From positions 6,176,501-6,240,500 of the forward strand of contig CM040748.1 in assembly GCA_022829145.1 (NCBI GenBank): a DNA stretch of 64,000 nt, read 5' to 3'. This DNA is from Albula goreensis (Eukaryota > Chordata > Actinopteri > Albuliformes > Albulidae). Below are positions 25,549-37,500 of the stretch, piece after piece (within the stretch, counting starts at the first letter, position 1; every line of letters starts with the position of its first letter). The translations under genes and the position numbers were made by a program. The notes beneath the pieces were generated by a model. That model made no database searches and was not told the DNA's origin. It worked only from the letters and a program-made list of their open reading frames with translations.

Positions 25549-28500
25549 ATAAAAGAAAGACATTACAAGCCACAGCAGGCCAAGCTTCAGAAGTGTTATT
25601 GTAATTATAACAAGGCTCTTTCTTCCCTTGCCCGAAGGTAAAGTGTAATACCGGGAAACCTGATGAAAAAGGACCCAGCTGCCCTCCCGCGAAACCATTG
25701 ACTCTGACCCCACTTCTTCACTAAGCATGAGAGCTTACTGCCGGCTGGTCCCCTTGTGAACGCCAGTTAGAAATACAAATTAAGGAGTGGAGTTTGTGCG
25801 AAACAGAGCTCCTGTACTCACACTACAGTGGAGATGAAGCATCCAAGCACTGACAGCCTATAATGTCTAATAGACTGTTTCACTGTTCACCTCGGAGAAA
25901 TCACAAATTTAGCACGCCGTAATTAGCAATTCGCTGCTAAATTGAACCGCGGCACGCTAAATGTGTAAGAAAGCAATAAAGGAAATCACACACGTTCAGA
26001 GAAACAAGACAACCAAGACATGATATGAGAACAGACAGCGCGGTGGGGGGGGGAGGGGGGTGGGGGGAAAGAGAGAACGATAGAGAGATGTGTTTTGGAG
26101 AAATTGCCTTTTGAGTGTGATGACATGGTATTGTGTCGAGAGCTGCAAAAGGTGTGGGGGGGGAAGCCCTCCAAAGTAGCCTGATATATGCACATTCACG
26201 GTGTGTTAAGGTACAGGGCAGAGGATACACATTAGAAAAGTAAAGTAAAGCTGGCACAGTAATTGCCTGCTCGCACTTTAATTTGACTCAAAATTGCACA
26301 GGCAGGGTCGCTGGGCGTTATCATCCGCTAAGGGATTTTCATCAGCGTTCAGAGTCAGGAGAGACTTACATGACCTCCAGGCGGGCTGACTTGGAGTCGT
26401 TGCCGGCCTGAGAGAGGACCTTGCAGGTATAGTCCCCAATGTCACCCGACCAGGTCTGGCTGATGTGCAGGGAGCCGTCCTTAATGCTGATGCGCCCCCC
26501 ACTGGTCTGGCTGACCACACTACCATCTTTCTTCCACACAAACCTGTTGTTAAAAAAAAAAACAGGGGCTCAACTCAATGTGAAATCATCCTTTACATTC
26601 TTTTGTTCTCTCAGTGGGTGAGCATGAGGAATTCTGGGACATTGTGATTTAATTGGCTCATGAGTGGGTGGTATCATTGCTTGATTAGCCACCAGGTTTC
26701 TGTACAACTTTGCAATGTTAGCCTATATGATACGCTAATTATGTCAATGTAATTTTTATACTCTGTAAGTTTTTCCTTTGAAAATAATTGTGCCTTTTAA
26801 AATGGAGTTGAGCTACCACACTAAATCTGGATTTATTAGCCTGAAGCAATAGAAAATTGAACCTATAAACCAAATATCAATGAATAAAAAATATAGAACA
26901 TCACAAAGGCGAATGAACACAATCACTATTTTTGTGGGATGGAAAAAGCCAGCCAAATGCTAACAAATGAGCCACTAGACGTCGACGCAGTAATTCACCA
27001 TTTCCCATCAATGAAAATAATGACGAGCACTGATGCTGATTGGAACAAAAGCTAATGAATTATTTATCAGGAATGGTAGATCTATACAGAAAGAAATTAT
27101 TTGGCCTTGTCTTTGATCACGTTTTCATGCATCTTGTCCAAAATACAGCTACTATGCACAGGCACGCACACACAAACACATACCAACACACACACACACA
27201 CACACACGCCTACAGGCCAGACACAGACGCTGTTTACTGGAAGTTAAATTGCTGGAGGAAATGTCCCACCTGACAGACACCCTCGGGTCATAGGTGGCAC
27301 CACAGTCCAGCACGGCCGTTGTGCCTTTGATGACACGCTGGTCCTCGGGGGGATGTGAAATGGAGGTGCGGCCTGCGGGGAAACACACACGGGGGGGAGA
27401 GGAGCATTGCCTTCAGCACAGACACAACTGTAGAGAGAGCGGAAAAAAAAAAAAAAACCTGCCCACACTTTTCTATTTAAACTTTTCTTTGTACGATTCC
27501 TTTTTCTTTTTTCTCTGGTTGTTTTTATTGGTTCCCCGTGTCTAGAAAATCTGTAATCTGTAACATCAGAAACAAAAACCAAAACAAGAGATGCATGAAA
27601 CAGCATGAGCTTTTTTTAAAAAAAAAATCTGCATTAGAGAGAGAATGAGTAATTATATTCAGCTTTAAAAAGGGTGCACTCCCTATGAAGTTTTTTCCGC
27701 CATTTTTATTTTTAATTTAACATTTAACTGAGCAACGAACTGCATTATTCACATGCTCTGGCTTCATTAAGGGAGGGAAGCCACGTGCTGAACCACCCCA
27801 ACAGGGTTCTGCTTTATCCACAAATTCCTTTCTTCTTGTTAAGGGGAGAGGTAAACACATATCGTTTATGAAAAAAAGAAACAGCTTTGTAGATAAACGG
27901 GGGGATTGTCAGAGAATTCCTTTCCACCAAAAGAAGTAGGTCTGTGGAAGAAAGAGAGAGAGAGGGGGAGAGTTCTGAGGTGAGGGAGGTACAGTGTGGT
28001 GTAGTGTGTTGTCGTGTCTTACTCCACACAGTCAGAGAGGAGCTGGCGTTGATGGCACCCTCTGAGTTTGAGGCGTAGCAGGTGTAGTTCCCGGTGTCCT
28101 GCAGAAAGATGGGCTTCACCTGCAGCCCTCCGGACTCCAGCAGCGTGAAGCGCGGGATCTGGACCGAGCCGCTGGCCAGGATCTGAGCACCTGGGACAGG
28201 TGTGACAGGGTAACGCACGTGTGTGAGACGTCAGACGTGAGACCTCGGGCACGTGACAGCCTGAGAGACGACTGGGACCGCCTGTTCCAAAGCTGCGCAC
28301 CATGCTCAGCCCTGAGTTAATTTATCACCCGTTAAAAACCATCCCCTGGGGGAACCCAGTGCAAAAAAAAGACATTTGTTAGGAATTCTATGTAATAAGA
28401 GATCCGCCATTATGTGCTTTTCAAAATCTGTTTTCTAACCGGCAATGCTCTGGCAACCGCATAATGAATAGAGCAGGGTTCGGAAATAATGATGGATTTT

Positions 28501-31500
28501 CTGTTGCGACAATGGATTATTATCCCATAGTTGTTCATCAGTAGGAACAAATGCACACACATAAAAATAAATTAAAATAATAACTTGTTTCTGTTTTTCC
28601 AGCTATTACTTCCAGTAGAACACAGGATATTTCAATAAAAAATGTGACTACTTAGGAGGTTGTTATATTTTTTTCATGTAATATATTCATACGACACCCT
28701 TATCTTGGGGGGGGATTAGATTAGTTTTTACTATGTTCTAATTCATTTTCATTGTAGACAACTGAATACTGTACTCAGTGAAGCAGTTCATCTCAAGTAC
28801 AGATTCCTACCCAATACGCCATATACCCACACCGCCACTATCACAATATATAGATGCATTTGACTCATTTAAGTGTTTCTGTGGGGTTCAGGATTTTTTT
28901 GAGGACTGGCATTTCCCTGTCTTTAGTCACTAACATGCTACCCAACCCTGAATAATACTGTCATTGCACTGCAGCATGGGAAGAGAAAAGGGAGTGAGAG
29001 GAAGTGAGAGCACTTTGCACCCTAGCCCAGGTGTGTGAGGGGGCAGGTGCAATGTGGTGCGATGTCCTGGGTAGGTGGGTACCTCTCTTCCAGGTGATGG
29101 CTGGCTTCGGGGCCCCCGAGGTCTCGCACGTGAAGACGGCAGCCGTCCCATCCGTGGCGGTGATGTCGGAGGGAGGCTTACTGAAAGCTGGCGCCATACC
29201 TGCGTACGACCGGGGGAAGTCTGTGAGGAGCCTCACTGAGGAATCAGGTTTAACGCAAGGAAAGAAGAGCTGGGAAAGTATACAGCATGCTGTATTTGTT
29301 GTTGATGGAGGCCAGGGAAAATTAAAGGCTTTCTTATCCTGCTTTCATCCAAAGTCTGGAAGGCAAGTTCTCTTCCATGCTAAGACCACCAGACCTCACA
29401 CGGAGAGAAACAGATATAAATTTCCATTTCATATTTTTAGCCAAAACTGAAATCAATTATTGCCTCCCCACAATGGCTTTCCCATCTATTCTTGTCCACT
29501 CAAAGCAGAAATGTTGTGCTTGGGGACAAATCAGATTTAATGGAGAGATAGAAGTACGTGCTGCTGAACATGCATCCATTGCTTCCAGATAACATTGTTT
29601 CTAGGTCAGGACTTCTATTAAGAGGTGGATAGTAAAACTGGGTACAATCTTATGAAAATCCTAACAACAATTACTACAACAGAGTGTCGAGAGAGAAGGG
29701 AGGAGCTTCATGAGACACAACACAAGCTAACAAATGAAGCCAGTTACAGCTTCACTTCCATCGGTCGCTGCCCCCAAAAGCCTTGCATTAGCCATGATAT
29801 CTTTTTAATGGAGATCAACCAGGTTAATTCCAAGAGCTGATGAACTCTCCAGCACATCTGTCTGAAATAAAAGGATGAGGAAATCGAAACAATATCCTGA
29901 GGAAGAAAACATTGTACTGCCCCAAAAGCCGCCGTTTTGACTTTTCAACTTCAACAAAGGTACAAAATTGTGAGGGCATCTTTGTATTTGAAAATAAATA
30001 TACTGTACAGTTTAACTGATCTTTTTTCTTAAACAGCCAATTTTTTTCTACAGCCAATTTTTTTTTTTTACATTCAAATTAATCTGATCAAAGACAAGAA
30101 TTTCTTTAAAACCCTTTTTACTATGCTAACTGAATTTGTAGAAATCACTGAAGAAGTTGCATATTTGAAATGATCATGATGCAATTCGATATGAGAATCA
30201 GTTCAGTGAGTGAAAACTATAACTTGTAGGGAGTGGAAAAAACAAACAAGCAAAACACCAGTACATCCAAAAAAAACCTAGATAAATAATTTCCACTGCT
30301 CCTCCAAAACAGTGAGCTTCAGAGGTCTGGAGCAGCCGTTTTTAAAAACAAACATGGGTCTGATTAGGGCACTGCTTTCTGTGGTTTATTCATAATCTTT
30401 GGTCATGTATGCCTGGAATAAAGATAAGCTGGAAAATGAGCACTCAGGGGACTTGCTAACATCCCCTGGTTTTAATTACGTTGGTCAATAAAGTGTTTTC
30501 GAGTTTGAAATGTGCAATCAATGCATCGCCACAGAACACATTTCAAAACAAACACAAACATGGTCAATATGGCTTCTCTTTGCACTGAGGGCATGACCAC
30601 CAGTGCTGTTTTTTCATCTCACTTCAGATCTCTGCCCAAGCATGACAAAAGACAAATATAACTTTAATAACGGACAGTGTTACCTACTGCGAAATGGTCA
30701 TCCAGAACCTCTCCAATTACATCAACTCATGGAAAGCACCAGACAAGATTCTATCTTCTCTATAATTGAAATCCTTAACACCACTAAAATAAAAAATGTA
30801 TGTACTAATTATCTACTGAGTGAAAGCTCTCTCACTGTGTCTCTCAGCCATGCAAGCTATTTCACCCAACAGAAATATATGAACCTCTGTCATAAAGTAA
30901 ACATTACAATAGTTTTGTCAACAGAATGATAATGACTCTGTCAGACGCCTTTACTGTCAGGATAAATATGCCTCCGATATGAGCGCAAACCCTTCCAGGC
31001 TTATGATCTATGTAAATAACGTCATAAAATCATGTAGCGAGTTGGTGCCAGTCATGTAGCACTCACTTGTGACGACGAGGTTGGAGTGAACCTGGATTTC
31101 TCCTGCTGAGTTTCTGGCGAAGCACTGGAAGATTCCGGCATCGTTGGGGTGCACCTTTCGCACCTGCAAGCCCATGTTCGCCATCACTTTGTAACGAGGG
31201 TTGTTTAGCTTGCTGAGCGGCATGGAGTCCTTGTACCATTCCAGCTTTGGCATGGGGACTCCTGCAGGAAGAAAAAAATATTTATGAAAAAAAGGATTAA
31301 TTATAATAATAGAACAAGAATCGATTAATAAACTGTACTAGATTTCCGAAAAAAAGGTATTAGTTATAAAAATAGAAAAAGAATCGACTGTGATAAAAAA
31401 CTGTAACAGATACTGTACATGAACTGGAAAGTGAGAAGTAAGTAGGGAACACTTTTATCCATACTTTTTGACAGGTTTCTTAATTTTTTTCTGGGGTTTG

Positions 31501-34500
31501 TATTATAATATATTATTATATTTTATTATACACTATTTAAGTTATTGTCAAATGATAGCACACACTACTCCATGACCCCGGGTATTTTCTTAGATACTTT
31601 CATTTTGCTGAAGTCATTACTTTTCTTAAAGAGAATTATATGAGAAATATAGTTTTGAGATTTAGTGACAGATCTGGGAAAGGATATACATGACTCTGCA
31701 CAACAGTGTTTTTTTACCACTCATTAAAATATCCACTGTTACCGACACATTACCATTCTTCAGTTAACAAAATCTCCTCTGGTATGTAAAAACTGGTTTA
31801 ATAGTCCATTAGCATTAAGGCAAATTTGAGCACAAAACGAATGCTAACGGCACATTAACTGCGTCTCCTCTTTCCCTCTGGCAGCAATGAGGGGTTACAT
31901 ATAAATATGAGTGTTCAAAAAAGATGTCAAAATTGATGTGAAATACTTGCATAAATAATCCCATCGACATTAGCTTCTAGAAAGACAACTCCAGCATTTT
32001 ATCCAAAGCTCAGTTTTCTACAAGGTTTTGTGGAATGGAAAACATATACTCATAACAAACATTGACAGGCCAAAGTTGGTTTTACTAAACAGCTGAGTCT
32101 TCAATAATTGAACAGAGAAACATTTTTGCCATTAACAAAAAAATAGCATGGATACTAGGGTGGATCCAGGCCAGGTTGATCGCTAATTTTGCCAAAATTT
32201 GAAAAGCCGAAACAGTGCATTCAATCTCGTTTATCAATGCAGGAGAGCTCACGGACGCAAGCACGTTCCTCTGAACAATCCAAGGCAAAGCCAGGGCTTC
32301 TATTCCTTCGGCATTCTAACAGTCAAGCTTGTGCAGACTTTTGGTGAGGGAGCACACCTCAGGCTCACTGTGGGTGCACAGGCTGACCGGAGGGGACTGC
32401 TGGAACATGAGGCCATACGGACATCTTGCCAGCTGAAATCGCACCCTTCCTGGACGACGCTCTGGCCAAATATGCATCGCCCCTTAGGGCTGCCAGCCAC
32501 AGTCAGCGCTGGGACTGTCCAGATTTCATACCAGACTGTGAAGCCCATATACATACAACAGGGGTGAATTAACAGGCTAAGCCTTTCTGATGCCCCTCCC
32601 CAAACCCCCAAGCAAGGTCTTTTGCACAGCAGCTTACTCAAGCTACACTAAATTAACCTAAAACACTAATATCCATGGTATTTTTCCAGTATGTTATTAT
32701 TATATTATCTGAACTTGTGTTAGGTTTCTGCAGCCAACTACAACCGCAAGCTTTACTGTTCCATAGTGGGTTTTACTGAAAGTAAAAAACTAAAAACAAA
32801 ATTACCAACTCCACCGTAGAGAGCTTTGAAAGTGTGCTTCGGGGAGAGGCACTAAACAAGCCGAAATGCTGAAATGACAAAAATATCCCCATCCTCAAAA
32901 TATCCCGCTCTACAGAGCCAGGTAAGCTGTTTAGGCATGCGAGACCCACAAAGCAATTAATTGTGATATTCAAAAACGCGCCAAACATCCAATTCCCCTG
33001 GCGGAGTGCTGAAAGAGAGTTTGTCTCCCAGATGAAAAAGGCATGGAGGACATGCTTTCGTCCCATGCTATCAGATTCTATTTGAGATATGAGAGAACGT
33101 ACACCATCACGTCTCAAAAGAATGGCAGAACACCTCCAACGGCAATTATTTTTGGTAGTGCGCCTTTAACTGCAGAAAAGGTTCATTGATTAAACACTGT
33201 ATTTCAACATGGTGTACCGCTTTCCAGGTGATTTTTTAAAAAGTAGTATTTGACAATTAAACCCAGAAAGTATCTAAAATAGTTTAAAATAGACATTAAA
33301 GAGACAAGGAATTTCAAAGGTGTGAATACTCGATTTTTGTGCCACCTAACGAAGGAACAGTGAGTGCCGAAGTGTTGAATACATATCAGAGCTACACTAT
33401 GCCTTCTGTTGTCTTCATAGCCTGCATATTTTTGTTATGCAACAAACTAGTTCACTGTTCAACTTGAGGACAGCAGAACGCTTCAAAACATGTCATTTTA
33501 TCAGAGCTTCAATCACATTCCAATTATGTTACCTTTACTGTTTACTCTGCAGACCTCATAGAATCACAAAAATTCTTGTAAACATAATATATTAGCTCTG
33601 AAACTTTTCTAAAAAAAAAAAAAAAAAAAAACCAAAGGTTATGAACAGTGTATGTAGGTGATGCAGTTGGTATGGATTGCTTAAGATATTGATTTGTAGA
33701 AGGTAAAGGGCACATTTAAGCACATATTTTGTTAACAGTGTGTATAATAATCCAAGAACCCTTTACTAGCAGACTAGGCAGTTACAGTGTCATCTTTATT
33801 TATTGGTAAACTGCATTTCCTAGGGGGATTTAAATGAGTATTACATTATTTCTCAGAGTAGCATATAGTCTTGACCTATTGACTTAAGTTTTTTCACATT
33901 TTCTCTATGTATATAGCCCTAATGACGATGGATGCTAACAGGAGAAATTCAGGTTAAGTACATTGCTCAGGAGTACTGCATCTTTACCCAGTTGGGAAAT
34001 TGAATCTGAAACCTTTGGGTAACAAGTTCACTTCTTTCATTGTTACACAATGCTATTGGCATAATGACACAAACAGATATCCATACTTAAAGCCTCCAAG
34101 TTACACTACATATGGGAGGCATAACTTTTTTTTCCCAAACTTATTTAGAGTTTTTTTTCCCTCCCTCTAACTGTAGGTTAACTTAAAAATCAAGAACTTC
34201 TCAATACAAAGCAATCAAAATCTCAATCTGCACCTATCCTGAGGCTTTACAAATTCAGTTAAACAGACCCAGTGTTTGATTACAAAGATTCACACACTGG
34301 GAATATGAACACTGACATATTCGTAATAAGGTACTTCAGTTAGAGCATTCTATGGTCATTGACCCTCCTCCAAAATTCAGCACATATGTGTATTTCCAAG
34401 AATTATATAAAGCAAAAAAAAAAAAACTGGGAAGTAAAAGGGTACACTTTTAAGAGGAAAAATGCACTGACAGTTAATCAATTTTCTCTCATTTTTCAAC

Positions 34501-37500
34501 AGTACATTACAGTCGAGTAAATGAACGTAGCAGCTGACCATGAAAATCACCAGGATTTTTTGAAGATGTGTTTTATTTCCCACTCATTCAGCAATTGCCG
34601 ATTTTACTTAAGTGTACTTTTCTCTTTTCTCCTTCCCCTCAAAGTGCGGCTGGGCACAAGGCTCAAACACCCATTGAAGCATGTTAGCCTCGTTCTGCCA
34701 CAGGGCTAATAAGACACACAGCACTATTACTGAGGCATTAGAGAATACCACATGGATCAGTTCTGGTGATAATTCAATGCTGCTTTTCTTCCATGCGCTG
34801 AAAATTTTCTCATAATCACTGTGCTTGGGCCCCACTTGAATTAAAATAAAAATATATCTATGGTAAAACTCACACAGTAATGAAAAACTTTAAATAACAA
34901 GAACAGTAGCACATATAATTGTACATACCGCACAACTTAAATAAATGAAGAATGTGTTCACACATGGAAACATGAAACCATGATTTCAAAAAAATACAGA
35001 AAATCCTCTATAACTTGAACAGGGCCTGGAAAACCACTCATCTTACAGTAACACTTTTTCATGTAACTGAAATGCTTGGTGGTATTACCTGTTCATCCAT
35101 AAGTTTATTTAACTTACAGTTTTTGTTGTCTGCAAAAACATGTGAGGTATGTGGCTTGTATGTTATCACATGGCTTGCATGTTAAGCAATTACTGTGGTA
35201 ATACCTGTATTTTGAAGTGAAATACTCCAAAGTACTAGAAAAGACATCATATCACCCAACAGCAGAAACAACAATGACCGCCAGCACAAACAACATTATG
35301 GCCAACACGACAGCGCGGTTCCAGACTCAGCACTTCTAGGTCAGCTAACCAACTGGGACGTCAGCGTACGGTCAAGCCCGGTCAGCAGGGCGCTCACCTC
35401 TGGCTTGGCACGGGATGTCCACGGTCTTCTCCACCTCGCCCATGATTTTCCTCTTGGGCTCTGCAGTAAAGTACGGTGGCTCTGTGGGGGAAAAAAAAAG
35501 AACAGGGAAAATGTCAAGACAACTTTTTTCACGTACCACCAGTCGCAACAAATTGACTCAGAAGATGACCGACTGATGAAGAAGTTAGTTAAATCTGCAT
35601 GAAACCCTCACACACATAATGTGGAAGAAGGCTGAATGTGAGCAGAATCGGATGTGCCTTAACCTTGTTTATAACCAGGTTATAAAACTATTATACAAGA
35701 GTTATAACAGAGGAAGTAGCAATATGTAAGATTCCCAAAAATGTGACTGGGTGCGGCAGACCCTGCATTCCTGTCGGATATTCCTGTCAGCAGCTCAGTC
35801 TCTTGAATAGGAAATGGCATTTTTGTATTTTGTCATTATAATTAATATTCATATGAAAGAGCACTTGACGACTGGGTTTTTTTTTTTTTAATCTTAGTGG
35901 TTCTACACTTGATGTTTTTTTCTTGCAGATACTTTTCTCCCGGGAGTAGACTATAAACAACTCTATAACATCGCCACTGATAATGGACTACCATTAATAC
36001 CTTTCACAGTTAAGCACAAAGAGCAGAAGGGTAATGCCTGCCCCGGAACGCTCGTATTTCAAAGTGAAATCCGCAGCCTATCTCTCCCCTGCTTTACATG
36101 GTGAAAAGTTAAAGTGCACCTATTGTATGCTTAAGCAGGTGAGCCCATACATATTCAGGGATCCAGAAATCAAATTCAAAAACAACAATACAAATACCTG
36201 CAAATTCCCCTGACTAACACATAATGTGGAATATAAGCCTTTGATGGCTTACATTCATCTTCTGCCGTCACCAAAATAAAGAAAAAAAAAAACCCAGAGC
36301 TGGAACACAATTTATTCATCATGTTAGTTGCTTCTTTATGCATATGCATGTGCAATTTCTTCCTTTCTCTAATCGCATGAGGCAAACTGTCAACTTACTC
36401 TATAAATGAACACCACCTCTGGAATGAATAGAGAGGACAGGCGATGCATATTCAACATAGCTGTTTAGTTCTGTTGGTCAGAAGATTAATCGGGCGATAA
36501 CACTTTTTACAGTGTTATTGTACTGTATGACTTACTTCCACACCAAAAATGCCACGGAGGTTGGTGGTTTATTTACTTACTATATTTACTAATTCATATA
36601 TGAATAGAACATGGCAGAGGAAAGGATTCTGACCTTTGTGACTGTGCGTACATTACTATGGTAACCCTGAGGGAAGAATTCTATAACTCTTATGTTTAAA
36701 CTCCAGACAGTATTACAGACAGCGTGAAACATCACATGTCGACCCGGGATGTGGTCATCCACTAAATAAAATGAATGAATAAATAAACAAAGAAATCAAA
36801 GCCAAAGCTTAAATGTCAAAACAGCCAAGGGCATTATCTTGCTGAAATCCCTGTTTCTGTTTAAATGACTTTGCTGGGCACGTTAGTGAACAAACATACA
36901 TTTCAATGTGTTCTGCATTGGGTCTATTATCTGATAATAATTATCCTGTTGTTTCTGCCTGGATAAACACTGCACTTAATCTGAGAAGCCATCGCACAGC
37001 CATTAAAATCTTAAGGAAAAAAATGTCCAATTCAACAATCCATTTTATGGGCTGCAAATGCACAAGACATACACGGCAAGAAAAATGCTCTGGACAAAAG
37101 ACTGCAGCAATGAGCAAAACACATAGACTCTCACTTATCAGCAGACCTGGTTGTGAAATGGGATCACACTGATAACATATTGACAAAGTGTAATTGTAAA
37201 CAACTGGCAAACAGGATCTTTGTACGACAAATAAGTAGACAGCAGTCTTACGGTATGCGTGCACGGAGGTCCTGTTTGCACGTTGTGACTGGTTGTTTAT
37301 ATTAAATTAGCTCACAGTGAAAAGAGTGTTGCTGACAGTCTTAATGCCTCCGGCTGTTTGTTGCTCCTCATCTCATATGAATTCACAGAAGGAAAAACAT
37401 GTTCTAATGGTTCAAAGACAACAAAAATGCCTAAGGTCAAACAAACAAGGATGAAGAAAAGGGAGGAAAAAAAAACAACACTGTAGGCAAACGATTTACT

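Larger units (their letters stand above)
24082..26369 (-). other. sdk1: sdk1 intron between Ig6 and FN3-1, distal part
   Basis: It holds poly(T) at 24870-24894, CACACC-type repeats at 25328-25391, (GT)n at 25517-25545, a G-rich tract at 26042-26067 and unique sequence between. The block 24410-24530, with AATTAATTAAG and a run of short AT-rich motifs, is another candidate conserved non-coding element. No gene is seen. Confidence 0.65.
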
